Counted from the stretch's first letter, positions 31,798 to 40,350 are shown. The stretch: 64,000 nt of DNA from Streptomyces omiyaensis (GCF_014650895.1 NZ_BMVV01000013.1:154605-218604); one strand, 5' to 3'. Notes: generated by a model not told the origin, from the sequence alone. Translations and numbers: made by a program.

Positions 31798-33126
31798 TCA
31801 GTTCCCGTACGCCTTGGCCGCCGCGGCCTCCAGGGCGGCCGCGGTCCGCTCCGGGTCCGAGGGGTCGCGCAGGAAGTCCTGGAGGAGCTTCCACTCGCCG
31901 GCGCCCTTGGTGCCGCCGAAGGCGGCGGGAGCCTGGTCGGACATGTCGAAGCGGACCGAGTCGCCGGCGGCGACGAGCGAGGCGGCGGTGGCGCGGGCGG
32001 TGTCGTCCGCGTACGCCTCCGGCTTCACGTCCTTGTTGGGGGAGAGGAAGCCGCCGGCGCCGGCCCACACCGCCGCGGCCTCCGGGGTGGCCAGGAACTC
32101 CAGGAGCCTCATGCCCGCCTCGGCGTTCTTCGCGTCCTTGAGGACGACGGCGGCGTCGCCGCCGCTGACCACGGGCGCCTTCCCCGCGCCGACCGGCGGG
32201 AAGGCGAAGAACGCGGCGTCCTCGCCGGGCTTCCTGCCGAACTCGTCCCGGGCGACGCCACCGACGAAGTCGCCCTCGTAGACCAGGGCGGCCTCGGGTT
32301 CGGGCCCGAAGACCTTCTCGACGGAGCCGGGGAAGTCGGTGCGCAGCGCCTCGGCGGCGCCGCCGGCCACCAGCCGCTCGTCCTCGAACACCTCGGCGAG
32401 GGTGGTGAGCGCGGTGACGACGCTGGGGTCGGTCCACTTCAGCTCGTGGCGGGCGAGCAGGTCGTACTTCTCCGGTCCGGCCTGCGACAGGTAGACGTTC
32501 TCGAACCAGTCGGTGAGGGTCCAGCCGTCCTCTCCGGCGACGGCGAAGGCGGGCAGGCCGGAGTCGGCGAGCGTCCGGCCCGCGGCGAGGAGCTCGTCCC
32601 AGGTCTTCGGCTCGGTGACCCCGGCCCGTTCGAGCGCGTCGGGGGCGTACCAGACGGTCGACTTGTGGGCGGCCTTGAAGTAGAGGCCGTAGAAGGTGCC
32701 GTCGACCGTGCCGTACTCCTTCCACACCGGCGCCAGGTTGCCGCCGGCGGTCGCGGCGGCCCGTTCGGAGAGCGGCGCGAGCCAGCCGGCCCCGGCGAAC
32801 TGCCGGAGCACGCCGACCTGGGGGACGAGCACCACGTCGGGGGCGTTGCCGCCCTCGATCTTGCTGCCGACGAAGGTGGAGACGTTGTCCCCGGAGGGGA
32901 CGAAGACGGTCTTGGCGCCGGTCTTCGCGCCGAACGCGTCGAGGACCTTCTTGAAGTTCGTCTGCTCGCCGCCGGTCCACACGCCGGCGACGGTGACGGT
33001 GGTGCCGCTCAGCTCGCCGCCGGATCCGGGGGCGGCCGGATCGTCCCCGCAGCCGGTGGCGGTGAGGGCGAGGGCCGCGGCGAGCGCGCCGGCGGCCCGG
33101 AGGGTGGTGAGGGAGGGTCGTCGCAT
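31798..33126 (-). CDS. Sugar ABC transporter substrate-binding lipoprotein (second importer)
   Basis: 442 residues. Lipoprotein signal peptide with Cys in LALTATGC, Gly/Ser linker, mature CUT1 binding protein starting VTVAGVWTGGEQTNFKKVLDAF. GGNAPDVVLVPQVGVLRQFA and KTWDELLAAGRTLADSG are standard blocks of the alpha-glucoside-type binding proteins. ATG at 33126 is chosen over the ATG at 33153 because GAAGGA lies six bases before and it directly precedes the signal peptide. First gene of the operon, behind a promoter with a consensus TTGACA -35. Confidence 0.9.
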   Translation of the reverse strand: MRRPSLTTLRAAGALAAALALTATGCGDDPAAPGSGGELSGTTVTVAGVWTGGEQTNFKKVLDAFGAKTGAKTVFVPSGDNVSTFVGSKIEGGNAPDVVLVPQVGVLRQFAGAGWLAPLSERAAATAGGNLAPVWKEYGTVDGTFYGLYFKAAHKSTVWYAPDALERAGVTEPKTWDELLAAGRTLADSGLPAFAVAGEDGWTLTDWFENVYLSQAGPEKYDLLARHELKWTDPSVVTALTTLAEVFEDERLVAGGAAEALRTDFPGSVEKVFGPEPEAALVYEGDFVGGVARDEFGRKPGEDAAFFAFPPVGAGKAPVVSGGDAAVVLKDAKNAEAGMRLLEFLATPEAAAVWAGAGGFLSPNKDVKPEAYADDTARATAASLVAAGDSVRFDMSDQAPAAFGGTKGAGEWKLLQDFLRDPSDPERTAAALEAAAAKAYGN

Positions 33127-33137
33127 GGTCGTCCTTC

Positions 33138-33217
33138 CATCGCTTCGATGCATTCATGTTAAGTAGCGATGGCGAAGGCATGTCAACGGTCGCGTCTCAA
33201 CCTGCTTGAGAACAAGC
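33138..33217 (-). promoter_or_regulatory. Promoter and inverted repeats upstream of the second importer operon
   Basis: On the minus strand a perfect TTGACA (complement of 33181-33186) is followed by TACTTA (15-bp spacing) or TAACAT (19-bp spacing). Around the start lie CATCG-CTT-CGATG (33138-33150) and wider arms ATCGCT/AGCGAT (33139-33144, 33165-33170). Upstream is GCTTG-AGAA-CAAGC (33204-33217). These are candidate repressor sites; no regulator gene is adjacent. Confidence 0.5.
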
Positions 33218-33248
33218 CTTCTTGGGCATGCATATGGAGGACGTCGAA

Positions 33249-33279
33249 ACCCCTCTACCTAACGGGTAGGTAGAGGGGT
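33249..33279 (-). terminator. Terminator of the orphan binding-protein gene
   Basis: Perfect 12-bp stem ACCCCTCTACCT / AGGTAGAGGGGT with a seven-base loop, ending 27 bp after the stop of the gene at 33306-34604 on the minus strand and followed there by TTTCG. Confidence 0.8.
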
Positions 33280-33305
33280 CGGAGACGGAAGGGAGGGCCG
33301 TGACC

Positions 33306-34604
33306 TCAGGGACCGGCGGGACCCGGCGCCCCGCGCCCCGCGTGCGGGATCGCCGCCAGCTCCCGGGTCAGCCGCAGCACGCCCTCCTCCGGCGAGGTCC
33401 GCAGCGCGAGCACGTCCTGCGCCACCGCCTGCACCGCCAGGCTCACCTGGTCGTACCGCGCGCTCTTCGGCCGCGGCACCGCCGCCAGCACGCTCTCCCG
33501 CAGGATCGGCAGGTACGGATGGGCCGCCACCAGCTCCGGATCCGCGTACAGCGAGGCCCGCACCGGCGGCAGGGAACCCCGCGTCAGCACCTGGCGCTGC
33601 ACCCGCTCGCTCGTCAGGTACGCCAGGAAGTCGGCGGCCGTCGCGGGATGCCGCGACCGGGCCGACACCGCCAGGTTGGAACCGCCCAGCACGCTCCTGC
33701 CCGGCCCGTACGGCCCCGGCAGCGGCGCCGCCTCGAAGCGGCCCGCCACCCTCGACCCCGCCCGTCCCGCGTCCGCGTACACGTACGGCCAGTTCCGCAG
33801 GAACAGCAGCCGCCCCTCCTCGAAGGCCGCCCGGGACTCCTCCTCCGTGAACCGCAGCGCCTCCGCCGGGATCCACCCCTCCCGCACCCCGCCCGCGAGG
33901 AACGCCAGGGCCGCCCGCGCGGCGTCCGAGTCCACCCCGACCCGCGCGCCCTCCTCGCTCAGCACCGCGCCGCCCGCCGACGCGATCGCCTCCGTGACGT
34001 TCACCGTCAGCCCCTCGTACGGCAGGAACTGGCCCGCGTACCCCGCGAGGCCGTGCCGCGGCGCCAGCGTCCGCGCGAGGCGCGCCAGCTCCGCCCAGGT
34101 GCGCGGCGCCCGCTCGCCCGCCGCGTCCAGCACGTCCTTGCGGTAGTACAGCAACCCCGCGTTGGTCACGTACGGCACCGCGTACAGCCGGCCCCGGAAC
34201 GTCGCCGTCCCCACCACCGGCGGCAGGAAGGCCCCCAGGTCGAACCGCTCCGGCTCCAGGGGGGCGATCAGACCCGCCGCCGCGAACTCCGGCGTCCACG
34301 CCACGTCGATGTTCAGCACGTCGAAGCGGCGGCTCCCGGAGCGCAGCTCGCTCAGCATCTGCGCCCGCGTCTCGTCCGCCGAGTCCGGCAGCTCCACCAG
34401 CGCCACCGGCTCCGCCGGCCGCTCCGCGTTCCACTCCGCCACCAGCGGCGCCAGGTAGTCGGTGAGGTCCCCCGCCGTCACGAAGGTCAGCGCCCCGCGC
34501 CCCCCGGCCGGGCCCGCACCCGGCTCCGGCGCGCCCCCGGCGCACCCCGCGAGCAGCACCGCCACCACCAGCACGCCCCTGCCCACGGACCGTACCCACC
34601 CCAT
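33306..34604 (-). CDS. Orphan sugar ABC transporter substrate-binding lipoprotein (LpqY-like)
   Basis: 432 residues. Lipoprotein signal MGWVRSVGRGVLVVAVLLAGC, low-complexity linker, then a binding-protein domain (LTDYLAPLVAEWNAERPAEPVALVELP). The segment ELRSGSRRFDVLNIDVAWTPEFAAAGLIAPLE resembles the trehalose-type binding proteins of actinobacteria. GGGAGGA precedes the ATG at 34604. No permease or ATPase is adjacent: the gene is bounded by a strong terminator and a divergent PadR gene, so it must use other permeases or serve as a sensor. Binding specificity unknown. Confidence 0.86.
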   Translation of the reverse strand: MGWVRSVGRGVLVVAVLLAGCAGGAPEPGAGPAGGRGALTFVTAGDLTDYLAPLVAEWNAERPAEPVALVELPDSADETRAQMLSELRSGSRRFDVLNIDVAWTPEFAAAGLIAPLEPERFDLGAFLPPVVGTATFRGRLYAVPYVTNAGLLYYRKDVLDAAGERAPRTWAELARLARTLAPRHGLAGYAGQFLPYEGLTVNVTEAIASAGGAVLSEEGARVGVDSDAARAALAFLAGGVREGWIPAEALRFTEEESRAAFEEGRLLFLRNWPYVYADAGRAGSRVAGRFEAAPLPGPYGPGRSVLGGSNLAVSARSRHPATAADFLAYLTSERVQRQVLTRGSLPPVRASLYADPELVAAHPYLPILRESVLAAVPRPKSARYDQVSLAVQAVAQDVLALRTSPEEGVLRLTRELAAIPHAGRGAPGPAGP

Positions 34605-34769
34605 GCGTTCCTCCCGGACGTGGTGCCGAACGCGACGGTCCATCGTGGCAGACGCACCGAGGGCCCCATCGGCGATACTGGTCCGGCGGACCCGGCGACC
34701 GCCGGTCCACCGGCCCCCGGGCCGCCACCACCGGGCCGGGAACGGCGCACGACACAGAAGGGGGAGCGC

Positions 34770-35276
34770 GTGCGGCAGCAGCTGCTGGCACTCCTCACCC
34801 GGGGCCCCGCCCACGGCTACGAGCTCAAGCAGGGCCTTGAACAACTCCTCGGCTCCGCCTACCCTCAGCCCAACATCGGCCAGGTCTACGTGACCCTCGG
34901 CCGGCTGGAGAAGAGCGGACTCATCGAGGGCGAGGACGTCGAGCAGACGGGCCGCCCCAACAAGCGGATCTACCGCCTGACCGACGCCGGACGGGAGGCC
35001 GTCGCCGCGTGGTTCGAGGACACCGCCGACGAACCCCGGGTGCGCGACGGATTCTTCATGAAACTCGCCCTCGCCCCCCTCTCCGGACTCGCCGACCCGA
35101 TCGCCCTGATCAACCGGCAGCGGCGGCAGCACCTCAACACCATGCGCAGCCTCTCCCGGCTCGCCGCGGGCGAGGACCGCGACAACAAGATCGCCCAACT
35201 CCTCATCGAGGGCGCCATGCTGCACCTCCAGGCCGACCTCGACTGGCTGGAGCGCTGTCAGGAGGAGCTCGAATGA
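34770..35276 (+). CDS. PadR-family transcriptional regulator
   Basis: 168 residues. Winged helix at the N-terminus (LLALLTRGPAHGYELKQGLEQLL; IGQVYVTLGRLEKSGLIEGEDVEQTGRPNKRIYRLTDAGREAV) and a C-terminal dimerisation helix region. GTG at 34770 sits four bases after AAGGGGGAG. The stop overlaps the following ABC ATPase start by 4 bp (ATGA), so regulator and transporter are translated together. PadR-ABC-FtsX sets commonly respond to membrane-active compounds or antibiotics; the regulator probably represses its own operon. Confidence 0.9.
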   Translation: MRQQLLALLTRGPAHGYELKQGLEQLLGSAYPQPNIGQVYVTLGRLEKSGLIEGEDVEQTGRPNKRIYRLTDAGREAVAAWFEDTADEPRVRDGFFMKLALAPLSGLADPIALINRQRRQHLNTMRSLSRLAAGEDRDNKIAQLLIEGAMLHLQADLDWLERCQEELE

Positions 35277-36031
35277 CCGGCGCCCGGCCACCCGCGGGGG
35301 CGATCGTGCACGCCGTGGGCCTGACCAAGACCCACCGAGGCGACCGCGCCCCCGTCCACGCCGTCCGCGGAGTCGACCTCACCGTCCGCGAGGGCGAGTT
35401 CGTCGCCGTCACCGGCCCCTCCGGCGCCGGCAAGTCCACCCTCCTCCACCTCGTCGGCGGCCTCGAACGCCTCGACGCGGGCAGCCTCTGGATCGGCGGC
35501 GAACGGGTCGACGGCCACGGCGAGGCCCGCTGGGCCGTGCTGCGCCGCCGCGGCGTCGGCATCGTCTTCCAGTTCTTCAACCTCGTCTCCCACCTCACCG
35601 TCGCCGACAACGTCGAGCTCCCCGCCCTCCTCGCCGGCGCCACCCCGCGGGCCGCCCGCGCGAGCCGCGCCGAGCTCCTCGCCGAACTCGGCCTCCGGGG
35701 AAGGGAGAACGCCCTGCCCGGCGCCCTCTCCGGCGGCGAACAGCAGCGCGTCGCCCTCGCCCGCGCCCTCGTCAACCGGCCCGCCCTGCTGCTCGCCGAC
35801 GAACCCGCCGGCAGCCTCGACAGCAAGGGCACCCGAGACGTCCTGCGCCTCCTCGCCCGCTTCCACGCCCGGGGCCAGACCATCCTCATGGTCACCCACG
35901 ACGCCCGGATGGCGAGCGCCGCCGACCGCGTCATCAGCTTCTTCGACGGCCGGATCGCCGACGACGCCACCCTCGGCGACCCCGCCGCCACCCGCCCGGG
36001 GGTGACCGGCGTACTCGACCTGGAGGACTGA
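35273..36031 (+). CDS. ABC transporter ATP-binding protein (MacB/LolD type)
   Basis: 252 residues with Walker A GPSGAGKST, Q-loop VFQFFNLVSHLTV, signature LSGGEQQRVALARAL, Walker B ALLLADEPAG and switch MVTHD. The sequence belongs to the MacB/LolD/FtsE-like class that pairs with FtsX-type permeases. ATG overlaps the PadR stop; GGAGGAG lies just upstream inside the PadR gene. The permease gene follows 42 bp downstream. Confidence 0.93.
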   Translation: MTGARPPAGAIVHAVGLTKTHRGDRAPVHAVRGVDLTVREGEFVAVTGPSGAGKSTLLHLVGGLERLDAGSLWIGGERVDGHGEARWAVLRRRGVGIVFQFFNLVSHLTVADNVELPALLAGATPRAARASRAELLAELGLRGRENALPGALSGGEQQRVALARALVNRPALLLADEPAGSLDSKGTRDVLRLLARFHARGQTILMVTHDARMASAADRVISFFDGRIADDATLGDPAATRPGVTGVLDLED

Positions 36032-36073
36032 CCGCACCGGCAGGACGGAAGCACCGAGGAGGGGGAGGGCGAC

Positions 36074-38413
36074 ATGCGGGCGACCTGGCGATGGGCCCAC
36101 TCCGACCTCCGCACCCACCGCGGCGAGGCCCTCTTCGCCGTCCTCGCCAGCGCCGGCGTCATCGCCTCCCTCCTGCTGGCCGCCGCCCTCCTCAGCTACG
36201 CGGTCAACCCCTGGCAGCGCGTCTTCAACCAGTCCCGGGGGAGCCACGTCTGGATCCACGGCCGCGACGGCGCGGACGGATTCGACCCGGCCGCCCTCGC
36301 GCCGCTCGCCGCCCTCGACGAGGTCGACGCCGTCGCCGGACCCTTCCGGACCGCCGACGCCGTCCTGGAGACCGGCGGCACCCGCGCCGGCGTCGACCTG
36401 CGCGCCACCGGCGCCCGCCCGCCCGACACCGCCCGCCCCCTCCTCACCGCGGGCCGCTGGCTCGCCCCCGGCGGCCCCGCCGACGGGATCGTCCTGGAGC
36501 ACACCCTCGCCCGGACCCTGTGGGCCGAACCCGGCGAGACGGTCACCCTCAGCGTGACCGGCCGGCACGGCCCCGCCACCCGCACCCTGTACGTCACCGG
36601 CGTCGCCGAGACCGCCGAGCCGCGCTACCGGGCGGGGCGCGGCGACGGCGTCGGCTGGGTCCTCCCCGGCACCCTGGACCGGCTCGCCCCCGCCACCACC
36701 GGACAGACCGTCGGCCTCCGCCTGAAGGACCCCGCCGACACCGACTACGCCGTCCAGCGCGCCGTCACCGTCCTCGGTGCCGGACGGATCGACCAGATCA
36801 CCACCTGGCAGCGGGCCAGGGCCGACATCGGCGGCGACGACCGGCTCCTCGGCCAGATCTTCGCCGCCTTCGGCCTCGCCGCCCTGCTCGCCGCGGCCGT
36901 CGCCGTCGCCGGCGCGGTCCGGGCCCGGATCAGGGGGCAGGCCGGCGACATCGCCGTCCTCAAGGCGATCGGCTTCACCCCCGGCCAGGTCGTCCGCGGC
37001 TTCCTCCTCCAGCACCTCGGCCTCGCCGTCGCCGGCGCGGGCCTCGGCACCGCCGCCACCCTGGCCCTCGGCCGGTGGATCCCCGGCCGCGTCGGCGCCG
37101 CCGCCGCCCTCTGGCCCCGCATGCCCGGACACCGTGCCGCCGTCGTCGGCGTCCCCCTCGCCGCGGTCCTCCTGATCGCCGCCGCCACCGCCCTCGCCGC
37201 CTGGCGCGCCGGCCGCGTCCCCCCGGTCCCCGCCGCCCGCTCGGCCCACCCGGCGGCCCGCCCGCTCTCCGCGCTCGGCCGCAGGGCCCTCGGGCTCCGG
37301 CTCTCCCCGGTCCTCGTCCTCGGCTGGCGCTCCGCCTTCACCGCGCCCGGCCGCGGCCGGGCGCTCGGTGCCACCGCCCGGCTCGCCCTCCCGCTCGCCC
37401 TGATCACCGTGGCCCTCGTCGCCTGGACCACACTCGGCCAGTTCCGCACCGACCCGGCCCGCGTGGGCCGGGCCGCCGCCCTCACCGTGCGCACCGAGAC
37501 GCCGCCCGCCGCCGGCCTCGCCGCCCGCCTGGAGGCCGTCCCCGGCGTCGCCGACGCCGTCCCGGGCGTCGAGTCCACCGCCCTCGTCCCCGGCCAGACC
37601 GGCACGGTCACCCTGCGCGGCCTCGGCACCCGCGACGCCCCCTACCCCCACACCGTCGTCGAGGGCCGGGCCCCCACCGGTCCCGACGAGGCCGTCGCGG
37701 GCCAGGGCCTCCTGGACCTCCTCGGCGTACGGGTGGGGGAGTGGGTGCGGATGACGGTCGAGGGACGGCCGCAGATCCTGCACCTCGTCGGCCGCAGCGT
37801 CGAACCCGACCACGGCGGACGGGTCGCCTCCACCACCCTCGACACCCTCCGCGACGGCGACCCCGGCCTCCGCCCCGCCTTCCACGCCCTCGTCCTGCGC
37901 CCGGGCGCCGACCCCCGGCAGGTCGCCGCCGCCGTCGCGTCGGCCGTCCCGGACCCCGTCGAGGTCCGCGCCACCGCCGACCCGGCGAACGGGGAGGACG
38001 CCCCCCGGGGCGCCCTCGCGGCGCTCGTCGCGGTCCTGGCCCTCATCGCCCTCGTCCAACTGCTCACCCTGATCGGCACCGGGGTCCGCGACCGGGTCCG
38101 CGACCTCCTCGCCCTCCGCGCCATCGGCCTGACCCCCCGCCAGATCGGCGCCGTCGTCGTCACCGCCGCCGCGCTCACCGCCCTGGCCGCCGCGCTCCTG
38201 GGCACGGCCGTCGGCGCCGCCGTCGGCCGCCGCCTCGTCGACGCCGAGGCCGCCGCGACCGGCCTCGGCGCCGGCGTGGCCCGGCTCCCCGCCCCGGCCG
38301 TCCTCGCCGCCCTCGTCCTCGCCGTCACCGCCGCCGGCGCCCTCGCCGCCCTCGCCCCGGCGGTGCGGACGGCCCGCCGCCGCCTCGTGGACTCGGCGGG
38401 CGAGACGCTCTAG
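36074..38413 (+). CDS. FtsX-like ABC transporter permease
   Basis: 779 residues. The N-terminal TM (about 20-42, ALFAVLASAGVIASLLLAAAL) is followed by a large extracytoplasmic domain. A first FtsX module comes next (about 260-380, ILKAIGFTPGQVVRGFLLQHLG pattern), then a second extracellular domain and a second FtsX module at the C-terminus (LLALRAIGLTPRQIGAVVVTAAALTALAAA). This duplicated layout is typical of actinobacterial exporters working with LolD-type ATPases by mechanotransmission rather than by a classical channel. AGGAGGGGG precedes the ATG. Cargo is unknown: peptides, lipids or drug molecules are possible. Confidence 0.9.
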   Translation: MRATWRWAHSDLRTHRGEALFAVLASAGVIASLLLAAALLSYAVNPWQRVFNQSRGSHVWIHGRDGADGFDPAALAPLAALDEVDAVAGPFRTADAVLETGGTRAGVDLRATGARPPDTARPLLTAGRWLAPGGPADGIVLEHTLARTLWAEPGETVTLSVTGRHGPATRTLYVTGVAETAEPRYRAGRGDGVGWVLPGTLDRLAPATTGQTVGLRLKDPADTDYAVQRAVTVLGAGRIDQITTWQRARADIGGDDRLLGQIFAAFGLAALLAAAVAVAGAVRARIRGQAGDIAVLKAIGFTPGQVVRGFLLQHLGLAVAGAGLGTAATLALGRWIPGRVGAAAALWPRMPGHRAAVVGVPLAAVLLIAAATALAAWRAGRVPPVPAARSAHPAARPLSALGRRALGLRLSPVLVLGWRSAFTAPGRGRALGATARLALPLALITVALVAWTTLGQFRTDPARVGRAAALTVRTETPPAAGLAARLEAVPGVADAVPGVESTALVPGQTGTVTLRGLGTRDAPYPHTVVEGRAPTGPDEAVAGQGLLDLLGVRVGEWVRMTVEGRPQILHLVGRSVEPDHGGRVASTTLDTLRDGDPGLRPAFHALVLRPGADPRQVAAAVASAVPDPVEVRATADPANGEDAPRGALAALVAVLALIALVQLLTLIGTGVRDRVRDLLALRAIGLTPRQIGAVVVTAAALTALAAALLGTAVGAAVGRRLVDAEAAATGLGAGVARLPAPAVLAALVLAVTAAGALAALAPAVRTARRRLVDSAGETL

Positions 38414-38426
38414 CCCGCACGTGGAC

Positions 38427-38556
38427 GGGGCCAGGGACGGGGCCGGGGCCGGGGACGACGGGGACGGGCCCGCGCCGCCCAGGGGCGGGGGCGGCACGGG
38501 TCCGGACCGGGGCCCCGTCGGGGGCGGAGTGGAGTGGGGAGGGAAAGGGGAGGGGG
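38427..38556 (+). other. G-quadruplex-forming stretches between convergent genes
   Basis: The 202-bp gap after the FtsX gene is strongly G-rich on the plus strand. 38427-38467 has at least five G3-4 runs with 2-6 base loops. 38536-38556 reads G4-A-G3-A3-G4-A-G5, a textbook quadruplex motif. It lies at the 3' end of the permease transcript and may act in termination. Confidence 0.6.
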
Positions 38557-38616
38557 CCGGATCCGGGGGCGCCCGGCCGGGAGCCGGACGGTCCGGGGCC
38601 GGGCCGGGACGCCCGG

Positions 38617-39630
38617 TCAGGGCCGCAGGATCAGCCGGATCGGGTCACCGGTCTTCTTCTCCAGGCGCTCCACCGCCTCGGCCGCCCGGGCGAGGGGCAG
38701 TTCGCCGCTGATGGATCCGGAGAAGTCCAGCCGGCCGCCCTGCACGAGGGAGAGCAGCTGCGGCAGCGCGACCGGCATGTCGGAGCCGTAGTGACCGAGG
38801 ATCCGCTGCTGGAGGTAGCTGAAGCGGGTGCCGTCGGAGACGGTGAGCGGCTGGTCGGTGAGGCCCACCAGGACGAGGCGGCCCTTGGGCGCGAGGACCG
38901 AGAGCGCCTGCGCCCGGACGGCCGGCACCCCGGCGAAGTCGAAGGCGGCGGCGAGGCCCGCCCCGCCGGTGGCCGCGCCGATCCGCTCCCGCAGCCGCGG
39001 GTCCGCGGGATCGAGGGCCAGGTCCGCACCCCGGGCGAGGGCGCGCTCGCGGGCCGCCGGATGGGGGTCGACCGCGACGATCGGGCAGGCGCCGACGGCT
39101 CGCAGCAGCTGTACGGCGTGGACGCCGAGCCCGCCCGCGCCCCAGACGCCGACCGCCTCGGCGGGCTGGACGGCGCCGGTGACCGTGAGGGCGCCCCAGG
39201 GGGTGGAGACCGCGTCCGGGATGATCGCGCCCTGGTCGAAGGGGATCGCGTCCGGCAGCTCGGTGAGGGCGTCCTCGGCGGAGAGCGCGTACTCGGCCCA
39301 GCCGCCGTCGTAGTCCACGCCCCGGGTGTACGTGACGCCGTCCCGGACCTCGCCCGCGTACAGCACGACCCGCCGGCCGGGCGTCCAGCGGGTCACGCCG
39401 GGGCCCGTCTCCGCGATGGTGCCGGAGACCTCGTGGCCCAGGGTGACGGTGTCGCCGGCCAGTAGCAGCGGGGTGAGCGTGCCGTCGATCAGGTGGACGT
39501 CCGAGAGGCAGACGCCGGCGGCCTCCACCTTCACGAGCACCTGGCCGGGGCCGGGCGCGGGCTTCTCCACCTCCTCGATCCGCAGGGTGCGGCTGGGGAC
39601 GTGCAGCCGGGCGGCGAGCATCTGCTCCAT
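38617..39630 (-). CDS. Zinc-dependent alcohol dehydrogenase (MDR superfamily)
   Basis: 337 residues. GroES-like catalytic domain with zinc ligands Cys (GVCLSDVH) and His-Glu (GHEVSG), a Rossmann domain with VGVWGAGGLGVHAVQLLRAVG and the acidic residue after the second strand (VAVDPHP), suggesting NAD preference. The four-cysteine structural zinc lobe found in most family members is absent: the segment reads YAGEVRDGVTYTRGVDYDGGWAEYAL. ATG 39630 has AGGAGGT six bases before. It is divergent from a TetR gene, with two matching operator palindromes between, so it is probably induced by a small molecule (alcohol or aldehyde) recognised by that TetR. Confidence 0.9.
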   Translation of the reverse strand: MEQMLAARLHVPSRTLRIEEVEKPAPGPGQVLVKVEAAGVCLSDVHLIDGTLTPLLLAGDTVTLGHEVSGTIAETGPGVTRWTPGRRVVLYAGEVRDGVTYTRGVDYDGGWAEYALSAEDALTELPDAIPFDQGAIIPDAVSTPWGALTVTGAVQPAEAVGVWGAGGLGVHAVQLLRAVGACPIVAVDPHPAARERALARGADLALDPADPRLRERIGAATGGAGLAAAFDFAGVPAVRAQALSVLAPKGRLVLVGLTDQPLTVSDGTRFSYLQQRILGHYGSDMPVALPQLLSLVQGGRLDFSGSISGELPLARAAEAVERLEKKTGDPIRLILRP

Positions 39631-39679
39631 GACGTGACCTCCTTGACACGGGGGCGACCGGGCGCCGGACGGGCCTTAA

Positions 39680-39695
39680 CGCAAGTCGCCTTGCG
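39680..39695. promoter_or_regulatory. TetR operator 1 (alcohol dehydrogenase side)
   Basis: CGCAAG-TCGC-CTTGCG, a perfect 16-bp inverted repeat with a four-base spacer, 50-65 bp upstream of the dehydrogenase start. The extended half-site TTAACGCAAG also occurs at operator 2. Confidence 0.75.
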
Positions 39696-39724
39696 ATGAA
39701 CGGTACGTCCGGTGCGCGGCGTAA

Positions 39725-39740
39725 AGCAAGTGGACCTGCG
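39725..39740. promoter_or_regulatory. TetR operator 2 (overlaps the TetR promoter)
   Basis: AGCAAG-TGGA-CCTGCG, the same repeat as operator 1 with two arm mismatches, flanked by TAA and TTA. It ends 14 bp before the TetR start and touches the probable -10 (TAGGCT, 39742-39747), suiting autorepression. Confidence 0.7.
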
Positions 39741-39753
39741 TTAGGCTCGGGGC

Positions 39754-40350
39754 ATGGCCCCCGACGACCAGCCCGCCCCGCCCCTGCGCCGCCGCGGCGC
39801 CCGCATGCGCTCCGCCGTGCTCGCCGCCACCGTGGACGTCCTGGCGGAGCACGGCCTCGCCGGCACCACCGTGGGTGCCGTGGCCCGGGCCGCCGGCGTC
39901 CACGAGACCTCCGTCTACCGGGGCTGGCGGACCCGCGAGAACCTCATCCTGGAGGCCCTCGCCGAACAGCTCGACGCCGCCGTGCCGCTCCCCGACACCG
40001 GGCGCGTCCGCGACGACCTCGTCACCTACTTCGGCGCCCTCGCCCGCCTCCTCGCGACCCCCCAGGGCGAGGCCCTCCTCCGCCTCAGCGCCGAACGCGA
40101 CGACACCCTCCCCGACCACCGCCTCGCCTACTGGTCCGACCGCCTCGACCGGGGCGCCGTCATGGTCGCCCGGGCCGTCGAGCGAGGCGAACTCCCCCCG
40201 GACACCGACCCCGGCCTCGTCATCGAGGCCCTCGCCGGCCCCCTCTTCACCCGCGCCCTCATCAGCGGCGCCCCCCTCGACGCGACCCTCGCCCCCCGTC
40301 TGGTCGACCTCGTCCTCGGCGGTGCCTCCGCCCCGAAACCGGGCGCGTGA
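39754..40350 (+). CDS. TetR-family transcriptional regulator
   Basis: 198 residues. N-terminal TetR helix-turn-helix (MRSAVLAATVDVLAEHGLAGTTVGAVARAAGVHETSVYRGW) and a variable ligand-binding domain resembling the TetR_C_16-like group. No RBS is visible and TAGGCT lies six bases before the ATG, so the mRNA is probably leaderless. Two matching palindromes in the 123-bp divergent gap make the dehydrogenase and itself the expected targets. Confidence 0.9.
   Translation: MAPDDQPAPPLRRRGARMRSAVLAATVDVLAEHGLAGTTVGAVARAAGVHETSVYRGWRTRENLILEALAEQLDAAVPLPDTGRVRDDLVTYFGALARLLATPQGEALLRLSAERDDTLPDHRLAYWSDRLDRGAVMVARAVERGELPPDTDPGLVIEALAGPLFTRALISGAPLDATLAPRLVDLVLGGASAPKPGA

Noticed and set aside
36091..39465. 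1124-codon plus frame overlapping the FtsX permease
   Set aside because: Arg/Pro-dominated shadow of the real permease frame, with third-position GC pattern wrong for coding.
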